A stretch of 64,000 bases of DNA, from contig CM036256.1 in NCBI GenBank assembly GCA_020698575.1, forward strand, positions 18,491,908-18,555,907. The letters run 5' to 3'. A program made the translations under genes and the position numbers. The notes below the pieces were generated by a model, which was given only the letters and a program-made list of their open reading frames with translations, had not been told where the DNA came from and searched no databases. The stretch is from Bostrychus sinensis. Its lineage: Eukaryota; Chordata; Actinopteri; Gobiiformes; Eleotridae. Positions 47,230 to 58,199 of this stretch are shown in pieces (the stretch's first letter is position 1; each line of letters opens with the position of its first letter).

Positions 47230-47590
47230 GATCTCCAGCACTGGCCCTGTCTTGCAATGGTTAAGATACAGTGCTCAAACCTGGAGCTAAACCATGGATT
47301 TTTCAGGGGTAATTGCTCTAACCATTAGGTCACAAAGGTCTCATGTCTTAAAATGTTACAAAATCCACTTAGACGAATAGTTTGTGACATTACTGACCCT
47401 GTATGACTAGAGTTAGTATCTTTGGCCCTTTATCATAACAGGTACAGGATCTCCTTAAAAATCCTGGATCCATTGTTCCTCATTCACACCAAAAATGAAT
47501 CATTTCTAGCCCGTCACTGACTGTTACTGAAAATGTAATCAAAATCCAACCATTACTCTGAGTTATCTTGGTAATCAGCCAAAATAGGTC
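47230..47590. repeat. near full copy of the 'GGCCCTGTCTTGCAATGG' SINE-like family
   Basis: Begins 'GGCCCTGTCTTGCAATGGTT', passes through TAACCATTAGGTCACAAAGG and TAGTATCTTTGGCCC, and ends GAGTTATCTTGGTAATCAGCC. It has the same order of segments as the copy at 60365-60720. Confidence 0.7.
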
Positions 47591-47599
47591 ACAAGCCAG

Positions 47600-47700
47600 T
47601 GTACTTTTTATGCCAGTCCCATGCCTGGATAAATGGAGAGGGTTGCGTCAGGAAGGGCCAAATCAATGCCAAACACAGCACTCTAGAAGGCAGATGATTT
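47600..47700 (-). repeat. fragment of the TGACGCAACCCTC / CATTTATCC repeat
   Basis: Plus-strand 'CTGGATAAATGGAGAGGGTT' and 'GCGTCAGGAAGGGCC' are the reverse complement of the repeat at 55590-55780. Confidence 0.7.
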
Positions 47701-49050
47701 GCTGTAGTGATTCCTGGGAAAATACATGATAAAAAGTATTTAAAAATCAAAGACCAGTCTCCTGAAGGGCTTTTGTTGCTATTGTGTATATTTATATGGA
47801 AAGTACATTGTATGGTTTCATTAAACAAAATGCAGCAGGGATTAAAATAAATATGCTCAAACAATTTATCAAAGCTAAAGCCGGTCACTGCTCTGGCTCA
47901 CTAGCATCCAAGGTAGAAACAGCAAACAGATGGCACTAATTATACTCTATGTGCAGTCAGTGTATAAGAAGAATGCTAAATCCTTGTATCAAATCAATGC
48001 CACACAATTTCGCTATCACTTTAACAAATTAAACTATCTACGCCCATTAGAAACGCTCATAAAAAACAATTAACCATTTTGTCTTGCATTGCATTTTGTC
48101 CAGAAGTGACTATTAGAAGAGTGAGCGCCCCGGCATACAACTGGAGTCCAGCGATTTGCATTTGTTTTTGTGTAAACAGATCATGAATGCAGAGAGCGTA
48201 CAATTATAATGGCCCTGCAAATCAAATCCTGGTTTGTGTGTAAAAGGAAATGCGCACGAGGAATTAATGTCAAAGTTTCACCATTAATTAAAGGACAATG
48301 TTTGAGAACTTCAATGACAGTGCTTCCTGAATGCCAACATTTTACATTTACACCCAAGTATGCCTATGTCTACGAGACCAATATAAAATAAATCTTAGGT
48401 TAAAGTTCCTGTACATTCACATTTTTCTTTATCACAATAAGTGCTATCTGTAGTCTAGTAAATTTGATCATATTATGCATAAAACCTTAGAGACCATTAT
48501 TAAACAACCCAGTAATTGTCCATTGGGAAGAGTCCAGAGTAGGCTTTTAATTCACTTAAGTCTCATTCAGTGCACCCTCGCTGACACATTGTGATTTGTA
48601 CTGTACTCTTTCTATTTCTGAAGCTCTCTTGCCTTAGCACCACTTGTTTTTCTACATGAAGAGCCTTTTCAAATATGTTCCTTCTAAGCCTTAAAAAAAT
48701 ACTTACTCTTACCAAAATTAAACTTGATAGTTAATATAATTTTGTACACTGAATAGATACCTATTTGTTATAATACTCACTGACTATAGTATTGACTCGG
48801 CTGATGCATATTTTTAACTAGCTTTATCTGAACACAACAACCAACTTTGCTACTGTATGTAAATGTGTTTCCATGGAGGAATGCTATATCCTTGAAAATC
48901 ACTTCCACTGGGACCACAGTATCTCATTTGCATAGAGAAGGCTTTACTACAAAAGCAACAATATGCAGATGGTATTGTAATGGTATTATAGTAAAGTGTG
49001 ACTTGTATATCAAAATATATGACTGACATGAACTAAGTAAACATTACCAT
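47701..49050. other. intergenic, no gene seen
   Basis: No repeat hallmark. 48100-48330 is a mixed-composition single-copy block. No coding similarity. Confidence 0.5.
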
Positions 49051-49054
49051 CTAC

Positions 49055-49465
49055 AGCCGCGAGAGGGCGCTCTAGGCTTGTGATAACTACCGTCGGTAGT
49101 ATTCAGTGATGTAGAATGAGATCGGGAGCTTGGTGAACTTGCACACTGGTAACTTCCTTGTTGGACTCGCCGGCTTGTTATGTTAGTTTAGCCTATTCAG
49201 CCTCCCAGGTTTGTTCTTTATGCTCTTGTGTAGCTGAATAACTGTTAATGTGTTACGTTAAAAATACTGGACACCTTTTCAGCCTGTTGTCCTGTGTGCT
49301 ATTGTGTAGTTGAATAACTTGCCTTTCCAGATGAAATGTCTGTTTTTTCTAAATAAATGCTACTTATAGTCCAGCTCGACATGTTTTTCTTTTCTCTTAA
49401 TGACGCATTTTTTAACTGATGCGACTTATACTCCAGAGTAACTTATAGTCCGGAAAATATGGTAT
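49055..49465. mobile_element. MITE/SINE-like element ending ACTTATAGTCCGGAAAATA
   Basis: It begins with GCGAGAGGGCGCTCTA and ends GCGACTTATACTCCAGAGTA, then ACTTATAGTCCGGAAAATAT; this last motif is a widely dispersed fish repeat terminus. An internal near-duplicate ('GTGTAGCTGAATAACT' at about 49230 and 'GTGTAGTTGAATAACT' at about 49305) is visible. Confidence 0.6.
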
Positions 49466-50269
49466 GTAGTGGAATATGGTCAAAGATATTAAATCCAGCC
49501 ACAAGGGGTCAGTAAAAGAACAAATAATTAGTTTTAGTGGATTCTTTACCATTGCTACATTAAGGCCTTGGTGGCACAATGGTAATAGCATTTAACCCTG
49601 AACTAGAAGAGCCGAAAGCCTAGGTCTAGGTATATCTTTACTATTGCAAGATAAGGCATATGCTTAAAATACTTGACATTAACTGTGTACGTACGCCTTA
49701 CACTTATCACCTCCTCCATTACCTGACTGAGCTGCAGCGGTTCATATACTGCAGATATAAAACTCATACATTTAAAGCTGGTCTTATCAGGTATTCTCCT
49801 GAAGTAAAGTATGGTGTTAACTTTAAACAGCCTGAGGTAAACTCACCTCAGCCTGCGCTACATGAGGCTATCCTGTTATGCTAATGTGTCTAACACTCAC
49901 CTGTGCTGCTTTGATTTGGCTGAAGGTACAGAGCCAGTCCTTGCATGTGTCACTTGGCTAGTTTTGACCTACTTTTGCTAACACTTGCTTCATGTTTTTA
50001 TTATAATGACATTGAAGATTTGGGCGCTGCTATCAATCACTCACTGACTCTCAAGAAGGCAGATAAGCTCTCCATTTATCTTGTCTCATTTATTTTCATA
50101 GTGGACAGTGATTGTGACCTTGTATTGTGGTCTAATTATGGTTCACATAAAAACAGTTATAAGCTTATAAGAGGGGGAAAGTAACTACGTATATATGTTT
50201 TTACTCAAAGCATTTATTTTAAGTACATTTTTGAAGAATATTTTTTGAGTGCGTAGGTCATGTCTCACT

Positions 50270-50425
50270 CATCTCTATTCTTTTATTGTTCTTTATTTTA
50301 TTATGTTTCTATTTTAAAAGTGTTGTGATTTGTTCTTCTGCTTATTTGCTGTAGAGCACATTGAGTTGCTTGATGTATAAAATGTGCTCTTTAAATAAAA
50401 CTGCCATGCTTTGCCTTGCTTCTAA
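50270..50425 (+). repeat. retroposon 3' tail (AAATGTGCTCTTTAAATAAA)
   Basis: 'GTAGAGCACATTGAGTTGC', then 'TATAAAATGTGCTCTTTAAA' and a TGCC/TTGCC-type simple end. This is the standard 3' end of several fish non-LTR elements. Confidence 0.6.
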
Positions 50426-50439
50426 ATTGGTAAAAGTAC

Positions 50440-50575
50440 TTATGTACCGTGGTAGTATTTGTGGTAGTAACACTAGTAACAGCGGTCGTAATAGCTGAGT
50501 AGTAGTACAAGTAATGGTAGATGTGGCAGCAGTATTTGTAGTAGTGGTGGTAATATTAGTAGTAAAATTGTAAAT
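50440..50575. repeat. degenerate AGT trinucleotide tract
   Basis: GTAGTA units interspersed with other bases, close to 'TACTTGAGTA'-type sequence at 50.2 and 50.6 kb. Confidence 0.8.
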
Positions 50576-51239
50576 CTTTTTTTATATGTAACATTTTAGT
50601 TAGTAATACTTTTATCTCTACTTGACTAATAATACTTTAATTTTTTTAATTCTTTAAACTTTTTTTCTTGCTGAACAAACCAAGGCCATTTTATTTTCTC
50701 AATGACACTATGGTTTGTTACAATGTGCACTCATGTTAGCAGTAACACGCTCTCCTAAATGATATATGACATGTCAAGATGAAGGACACAACTTACCATT
50801 AGTCAAACTCTTCATCTCAGTTTGACACCAGTATCCATCAGATGATCACTGTCTGATGTCAATATCGTTGTTACATTTTTATCAGAAAAACAAGGTTAAG
50901 TCAGGCAAAAGTGTGTCAGCCATAGTGGAAAAACATGAAAATCTGTTGGGGTTCAATACTGTAATGAATTATTAATGTCAGTGTGTTGCAGTATGTTTCA
51001 CAGCTGTTTGAACATTTTGTTGACCGAGTTGGAGATTTGTGTCTGACACACGGAGACTTTTTTATATCACACTTATGAGCAATCTCCAGCAGAGCCTCAC
51101 AACAACAATGACATGTTTTTGTTTTTTTTGTTAACATGTTTTTGTGAGGGACATTGACAGTCGAGACCTATAACTAAACAAAAATGTCATTAATTTGGGT
51201 AAGTCATAAGTTTCTCAAAGCAATGATTTTTACAGAAAT

Positions 51240-51425
51240 TTGCCCACTGGCAGCCTCAAAGACTAATAGACCAAGAAATGACAATAAATCATGGAGGAGA
51301 GAACAGAGAGATTTGGTAAATCACTGGAGTCTGGACTTGAACCCACAACTCTGAAACGAGCTGTATAGTCGCTCTGTATAAGCACCGCGTGCTCTACCAA
51401 CTGAGTTTTATCACGATGCATAGTT
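51240..51425 (-). repeat. tRNA-derived SINE copy with A- and B-box
   Basis: The minus strand reads ACTCAGTTGGTAGAGCACG (A-box region), then GTGGGTTCAAGTCC (B-box), as in a tRNA-headed SINE. The tail resembles the copy at 40680-40835. It is not a functional tRNA gene: the acceptor stem is not formed. Confidence 0.65.
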
Positions 51426-52079
51426 GAAGTTTGCTCAAATTTTTTGGAAAAGTTCAGTAATCAGCCAAAGTGGAAATGGATGGTTTTTGGTGTAGATCTG
51501 GAACACTGCATGGGTCCAGGATTTTTTTTCTGTACCTTTTTGCGATATGGCCTAAAATAGACTCCATGTGTTAGACAATGTAAATAATTATAGTTTTAAA
51601 GTTTGCATTTTAATTGTTTTAGGAGAGGTCTGTGATTAAAGTCAGAAATACAACAAGAAAATTTAGTGTTACTTGACTACAAAATTGTTACATTATAAAC
51701 ACATACACATCCTGCTTGTTGACAGATGTCGAAGTGCTACAGAAAGTTATGGTCCTGTTGATGGCGGTGTCTGTCAGAGTGGCAGAGATGGCTGAACTTC
51801 CTCCTCCTCCTCATGACTCAGTCTGGCTGTCTGATCATGCTCAAAACCTTTTCACAGGAACAATGCTGCTCCAGACTGTGCAGGACATGTGCCTCCCTCT
51901 CACGTCCTGCACTATTTTTACTTTTTTAGGCAAGCATTAATCTTTTTGCTAAAATTGTGCTATTTTGTATAAAGCTGTCTGTTATATCTAAGAGGACAGT
52001 AGTTGATAGTTTAATATTAGCACTCTTTTACTGGATCTAACATAATCAAACATTTAAAGTTATGACTTTTTAAAAAAAT

Positions 52080-52440
52080 GTTATTATCTCACCCAAAGAG
52101 GTTATGTTTTCCCTGATGTTGGTTTGTTTATTAGTCTTTTAGCAAGAGAGCTGAAAAATTAATGGTCAGATTTGGATGATCTTCAGAAAAGGTCAGTAAT
52201 GAGCCAAGAAAGAAATGTTTTAGGTGTGCATCCACAGCATCTGGATCCAGAAACATCTGTAATAAATTCTATCATTGCACCCAAACAAACATGTGGATAA
52301 GTGGATTTTTGAGATATAAAGGCTTTGTAGCTTAATTGAGTATTTACCCCTGAAGATCCCTGGCTCACGTGCAGGTCTGGGCACTACATTTTTATCAAGA
52401 TAGGGCCAATGCCTTGGTGAAGGTCTGACTGTCTGAGTGC
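52080..52440 (-). repeat. reverse copy of the GAGTTATCTTGCTAACAG family
   Basis: 'GAGGTTATGTTTTCCCTGAT', 'GGTTTGTTTATTAGTC' and 'TTAGCAAGAGAGCTG' are the reverse complement of the family tail. The head segment 'GATAGGGCCAATGCCTTGGT' lies at 52400-52420. Confidence 0.7.
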
Positions 52441-52653
52441 TTCGAGTTGTCTACAAAAATCTGGACTCTTGTGTTGTTGTCAAAATATTAAATTCATGTA
52501 GAATGTACAGCTTTTATTTGAACAGAGTACAGCTGACGTGTTCATGGTTGGTTAAAGGTAGAACAGTGTCATTCAGGCAAATATTTTTAATGAGAGATGA
52601 GTCACAGTGTGTTTTGTAAGTGACATGTGGCTATATACGATATGAGATGTGGG

Positions 52654-53290
52654 CAGAGATGGAATGTTACTAGATCATTTTATTAAAGTAATGGAAGGAA
52701 ATGTGGCCTAATTTCTGAGATTTTCACTCAATTCTTCCTTCCTTTGAGCTTTTTCCTTCCAGGTTTGCAACAGAAAATCATCTGCATTATCATACTTCAC
52801 AGTTGCAGTTCTTTTACTTGAGTACAAATTTTGATTATTCCTTTCAGCCTTTGTATAATAGTCTGCACAACCAGATATCAGCAGGTACTTTGCGTTGAGT
52901 ACTTTCCCTTTAATTCCTGGGTAATTGCATCTCCATGTGACCCACAATGGCTCGCTCTCAATCAGACAAAAGAGATATTTATGTATAAATCTCTAGGGGC
53001 TGAGGCAAGGCACAGATGTGTTTCTTCCCTGTCAAACTTTGATAAACACCGAAAAGGCAGAATTGATGTTCGCCTGTGCATCCCAGCTCAGTTTCAGCAT
53101 CTGTTTTTCTTGCCGCTCCTTGTTGCAGTGCTGTGTTTTGTGTGCTGCTCATCTCGGACTGATCTCGGTCCAGGCAGATTGGCCCTGTGTGGTGATGAGA
53201 GGACTGTGTTGATCGCTTGTACCACTCATGTTCATGGCTCACAGATGGCATTAGATTCTTTATAACAAAAGCACTTTCATCATTGTCTTT
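52654..53290. other. repeat-derived left part and a 144-codon open frame of unknown nature
   Basis: 52654-52830 joins a CAGAGATGGAATGTTACTAG left end with a 'GAGCTTTTTCCTTCCAGG' fragment. The plus-strand open frame 52831-53265 starts in that repeat-derived sequence, has no recognisable domain and an opposing open frame. Not supported as a gene. Confidence 0.4.
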
Positions 53291-55580
53291 GGGTTTTTCC
53301 ATCAGTAGTAGCTTTAGCTACAGTGTACATTTGGTCTAAAACAGATCAGAGGTACAGAGTTATGTCTGTTTGAGACATTATGTTCAGATCCTTTCATAAA
53401 GGAATGTCCTACAGTTTGTTGTTGTAAAAGAAACAAGATGTGAAAATTCCATCAGTAAATTGCAGAAATGTTTTCACACTTTTAACTATTTCTATCTCCT
53501 TTATTTGTCCATCTGTTAAAAAGATAAGAAACAAAAAAATAATAATTAAATTAAAAAGAAATGATTAAATGTAAAAACAAAAACAAAACAAAAACCCCAA
53601 GATGGATCAGAAATGGGCAATGGAAGAAATTATTAGTTTTTGGTGTACTGATGGGATTCAGGTTTCTTTACTGTAGGCTGGTGAAATATGAATTGATACG
53701 GACACTATCTACAATAAGGGTTCTTTTGTTTCTTTTAATATTTGAGTGTCTAAATAAAAAGTGCAAAAAAATAAAATAAAAATAACTGTAGTGACTTACT
53801 ACCACCACCGAAAGACCACGCATTAAACAATGTAAAACACTATGGTATCAACATGAAAAACACATTTAGAACAATACCAACAGTACTCACAATGGTCACT
53901 GTGCTGGCTTGTACAGGCGGATGGCTTCAACTTCAAGCAACACAGTTGAACTAATGAAGCATTCAGATTACAATTACAGTCAACACATTTTTATATAAAG
54001 TACAATAACAAAATAAAAGTACTTTAATCACCTGTGACATTTGGCAGACTCACAGCGAGAAATTAGTCCCATGTTGCTTGCTGCACCCACACGAGTCACG
54101 CTGTAAAATCAATCTGTTTTCTGGGTGTCACACACTTGCAGGAAGCCACTGCCATAGCGACCATAATAGTGAAAGTCTCTGAACTTCCTGTGCACTACTT
54201 CTCAAATACAAACGCGAGTGTATTGCGCCCTCTTGTGGTGTGAAAGAATTAAACTGTTTTTCCCACTACGATTGCAAGATAGAGCCAAATATACTAACTC
54301 TAGCCATATGGAGTCAGTATTGGTGATTTATGTTCCATTGTGAGATATACATGCTTTAATGTTCAGTGGAAAGAGCATTTACCCCTGTACTGGAGGATCA
54401 TAGTTTGAGTCCAGATATGGGCGCTATATCTTTACTTTGTGAGATAAGTCTAATGCCTTGGCAGAGTACTATTACTTCTATTTTACCCTCTATAACACTT
54501 TCCATCCTTTCCACCATCAGCAATTAAAACAATATTTCATTTTCAATTAAGCTGAACAATAAAACTTGATTTAACATTTCTTGACCCACTTTTTGCTCCC
54601 AATCAACCTATTGAAACCACTAATGTAGAATAACCCGGTTACTCCATGGTTCGACTGAAGAACAACTCAAGTCACATTTTTTTTTGTCCTGTAAAGTACA
54701 TGGACCTGGCTGCTGTGCTTCAAACACAAAGCATGTCATTTCTTTAGGATTGTGCTTCCACTCTGTCAAGCCACTTATGTCTTTTCAACTGAGCTCCAGA
54801 ACACTCTGGAAATAACCATCTCTGTATTATAACTATTAAGCTATTATGTAAAATATGTAATTGGGGTATATTCAAAGGAGTCTTTTCTCTCCAGAATAAT
54901 ATGCAATTAACAACTGGGAGCATGATTGACATTCAAGCCAAGGCCACACTAATTTCATTTCCTTTAAATAGCTGTACTTTACATACTGTCATTACTGCTT
55001 TGCATTTTAATGTAAAAACAATGCATTTCAATAATGCTTCAGTCCACAGGGACAGTGAAAAAAAAAGAAAAAAAGACTTGCAGTGAAATGTCATTCTGAC
55101 TCACATGGTCATTACCTAAAAACAATACAGTATCCTTGACGACTAGTTATTTCCAAATCAACATAACTTTTTGGATGTTGCTGTATGAGTCATTTGTTGC
55201 ATGTATGTGGTCTTCAGAAACTCAAAACCCCTTCTGAAGTCAGACAAAAAACTCAGAACTCAGGTTAAAACTTGTTGCCTGACTTTTCAACTCGGTGTCA
55301 TGTCACTTATAGACAAAACAGAAAAGTCGCTGTTTAATTCATTTGTGTTTTGTAAATCAATTTATTGGAGTTCACTATGAGTTATCAGCGCTTACCCAAG
55401 AGTAAGAATTGTTTGTTCAAAATGCCAGTCATTACCGCTAATTCAGTCCCTAAATAACAGCAAAGTTCTTTAGCTAAAACTGCATTTGTTAATATTATAA
55501 CACTCTGCTTGTCATTTGTGAGAAAACTTTAAATCTGTCCTGAGAGTTGTGTTACTCTAATCATTATTATTCTTTTCTTT
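53291..55580. other. intergenic, no gene seen
   Basis: A fragment of the tRNA-headed family is at 54360-54465, including 'GTGGAAAGAGCATTTACCCC' and 'TAGTTTGAGTCC' (B-box-like). The rest lacks signals. Confidence 0.5.
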
Positions 55581-55589
55581 CCTTTCAGC

Positions 55590-55785
55590 TTTTTCCTTCT
55601 GAGGCTGCCATAGCAGATCTTCTGCCTCCTAGTGTGCAGAGATTTACAGATTCATTTGACATAGGATTTTATGTAGGATGCCTTTCCTGATGCAACCCTC
55701 CTTATTTATCTGGGCTTTGGACTGGCACAAATAGTACTCTAGTACACTGGTTTGTGACCTCTTGGGACTGGGTTACACTAATTAA
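55590..55785 (+). repeat. teleost interspersed repeat (CATAGCAGATCTTCTGCC ... TTTATCTGGGCTTTGG)
   Basis: Segments GCCTTTCCTGATGCAACCC, TCCTTATTTATCTGGGCTTT and GGACTGGCACAAATAGTAC are hallmarks of a common fish repeat. A second copy lies at 56745-56935, and reverse fragments at 23.4 and 47.6 kb. Confidence 0.75.
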
Positions 55786-56015
55786 TATCATTTCTGACCA
55801 ATAACTCCACTGGTCTGCAAGAAGTGACATCAGTATTTCAACTCCGAAGACCATATGAATGCAGCATGGCCTTACACAGGCTAAAAACATTATGTATCAC
55901 TGACAGCTAGTTCCTTCCTTCCTTTTAGGCTTTACTCTTCATTTTTCATTTTCATTTTTATTTGTTCTTTTTATGTTAAGGTATTGTTAAGAAAACCAAT
56001 GCCAGTTCATATAAA

Positions 56016-56690
56016 TTCAATACAATCATACATTCCATGTAAGAATAGGAGTAGGACGAACAACAATTCTTATTAAACCTAGCCACAGAAATGCACTTTT
56101 TTTTTTTTTTTTTTTTTTTTTTTTGAGTGTTTTTCTACTAAAGGGATGTTTAAAATCAAGTTTTCTTCTGCTACTGTCATCATTTACAGTAAAGAGGTTT
56201 TGCAGACCGGATGGTAACAGGCGGTGTTTTTGCTTGTGCATAATTAACAAGGTTTGTAAAACAACTAAATCCTTCAGTTTTAACAGTCCAGTAGTTGGTT
56301 CATTTGGAACAGCTCTGTGTAAAGTTCTTATTGCTCTATTTTGTAATATATAATCAAAGGCATTCAATTGCTGCATAAATTTTCCCACACTTTTAAACAA
56401 TGAATTAATTATGGCAAAATAAGTGAACAATACAAAATACTCATCGCTTTATATCTTAACAGATACTTAAGATTTTTACATACTTTCTTGACATATGCAA
56501 CATGCTGCTTCTCATCTATCAGAACTCCTAAAAATTTAAACTCAAAAACTATTTCATTATCAATTACATTAAAACATAGATTAACCCTGTCAATACATTT
56601 TTGATTTTGTAAACATAAACTTTGTTTTACTTACATTTAATAAAAGTTTATTGTTATGAACCATTTCTAAAGTAGGCTAATTTCATGCTC
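56016..56690 (-). pseudogene. truncated non-LTR retrotransposon, reverse transcriptase C-terminal part
   Basis: On the minus strand several frames give NNKLLLNVSKTKFMF (about 56655-56600), FKFLGVLIDEK (about 56540-56505), then LQNRAIRTLHRAVPNEPTTG and LLKLKDLVVLQTLLIMHKQK. These are the usual last blocks of a LINE reverse transcriptase of the L2/CR1-like group. A stop after KSKMY and a frame change break it. A run of about 27 A (minus strand) at 56124-56098 interrupts the last frame and encodes poly-Lys. An A-rich 3' end lies below 56016. The 5' part of the element is missing, as is usual for dead LINE copies. Confidence 0.8.
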
Positions 56691-56744
56691 AATAATACCT
56701 AATAATATTTTTAGATTGTGTCATCTGCAAAAAAAAAAAAAAAA

Positions 56745-56935
56745 TTTTTATCTGGGGTTGCCACAGCAAATCATCTGTACTCCGGTGTGCAGTGATTTGC
56801 ATAATGATTTTGGCAGTGGGTTTTACGTCAGATGCTTTTCCTGGTGTAACCCTCTCCATTTATCTTTGCTTGGAATCAGCACAAAGAGTACACTGACTTA
56901 TGACCCTTTGTGGCTGGATTCCAGTTAATTCTACT
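56745..56935 (+). repeat. second copy of the 55.6-kb interspersed repeat
   Basis: 'GGGGTTGCCACAGCAAATCA', 'GATGCTTTTCCTGGTGTAAC' and 'GTACACTGACTTATGACCC' match the copy at 55590-55785. It lies beyond a 17-base A run next to the LINE fragment. Confidence 0.75.
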
Positions 56936-57528
56936 TTAAACAACACTGCTCACAATCCGTGTGGAGTCACTGTTTCACTGTGAGTGTGAGTGTTTACATT
57001 TTGTCCACAGTGCTGTGTTGTGATGTCTGCACATGGCCTCATTGCTGCAGTAATCTGTTTAACAAATGCAGTATGTTGTTACATATATTCCACCTTATTT
57101 AGACAGGCTTGTGTGTAAATGTGTGGGTGCTGAAAGCGAACAGGCTGCCGTGGTCCTCACAGTGGGGACTGCAGAGACAGACATGCTCACATGGCTCCTG
57201 TCCTCTCATCCACTGCCATCTGGAAACTCTCCTCACAAACCACAGTTCAGTCCACAGCCAAAGACACATTCTGTTTTTGTGTGCTGTCCATAAAGTGAGT
57301 GGCCATTGGTGTAAGAGTATAGTGTTAAAGCCCATCTGCCATTTTTTCCCATTGTGTACGAGTAAACACGCAAGCTCAGGGTGCAGGTTGAAAGTAGACT
57401 ACATAAGATGCCACAGAAGGAGGTTTGTTTGTTAAATAAATTTGGCAACTTGTGCATACAGAAGAGATATGAAAATATAGCCCATTTCTGGACTGAATGC
57501 CTTAGTGAAGCTACTCAAATCACATACA
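56936..57528. other. intergenic, no gene seen
   Basis: Several overlapping open frames on both strands at 57066-57457 share no known domain. Confidence 0.5.
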
Positions 57529-57567
57529 TTATATATTATATTATATTATATTATATTATATTATATT
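57529..57567. repeat. (TTATA)n pentanucleotide microsatellite
   Basis: About seven TTATA units. Confidence 0.95.
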
Positions 57568-57744
57568 GTGCTTGTTGGCTGCTATATACATTTGTAAGGT
57601 AAAATACTGCTTTACGTGTGTGCGCTAATTTTGCATTGTTAACAAAGCAGTACCTATAAGGTGCTTTTAATCTGTCTAGTGTGTTTTTAAACAGTTTTGT
57701 GCCTTTTATGACATAGCCTAATCCTATCTATTCATTAGCTAAGA

Positions 57745-57990
57745 CAATGGTTCCCAAAGTGAGGTCCGGGGCCCCCTGGGGGTCTGTGAAGGTACTACAG
57801 GAGGGGCCCCATAGGTTGTCTATATTTTGATTTCAATTTGAATTTATTTTTTATTTATTTTATTATTATTATTATTAATATTATTATTATTATTATTATT
57901 ATTTCAGACACATGGTTTAGACACATGGGTCTGCGAAGGTTTTTTGGAAATTTAAGGGGGCCATGACAGTCTGGACTTTGGGACTGGCTG
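57745..57990. mobile_element. hAT-type MITE, same family as 41348-41736
   Basis: Left end CAATGGTTCCCAAAGTG; right end CTTTGGGACTGGCTG as read on the plus strand. It shares GGGGCCCCCTG and TTTCAGACACAT with the 41.3-kb copy. The flanks AGCTAAGA and GTGTAAGA match at 5 of 8 bases, so the duplication has decayed. A (TTA)n tract lies inside at 57861-57902. Confidence 0.78.
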
Positions 57991-58133
57991 GTGTAAGATA
58001 TACAAATGCAAGTCAATAAATAACATTGTGACAAGGTGACGTAGCCTATGTTGTAGTGTAATTAAAAAATCAAACACAAAATGTATGCACTGTAAATTCA
58101 GTTCACAAAGAAAGAAATCTTTCAAACATGTAT

Positions 58134-58194
58134 TTATTTTAATTGTGATGATTATGGTGATGTAATGTAAAAATAACCATCACAATTAAAATAA
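58134..58194. other. inverted repeat with 17-bp perfect arms
   Basis: The arm TTATTTTAATTGTGATG at 58134-58150 has its exact reverse complement at 58178-58194, with a 27-base spacer. It could form a hairpin. The arms are AT-rich. Confidence 0.7.
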
Positions 58195-58199
58195 GAATT

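Noticed and set aside
51290..51425. Possible tRNA gene (A- and B-box present)
   Set aside because: The acceptor and anticodon stems do not form; better read as the head of a SINE, with a related copy at 40.7 kb.
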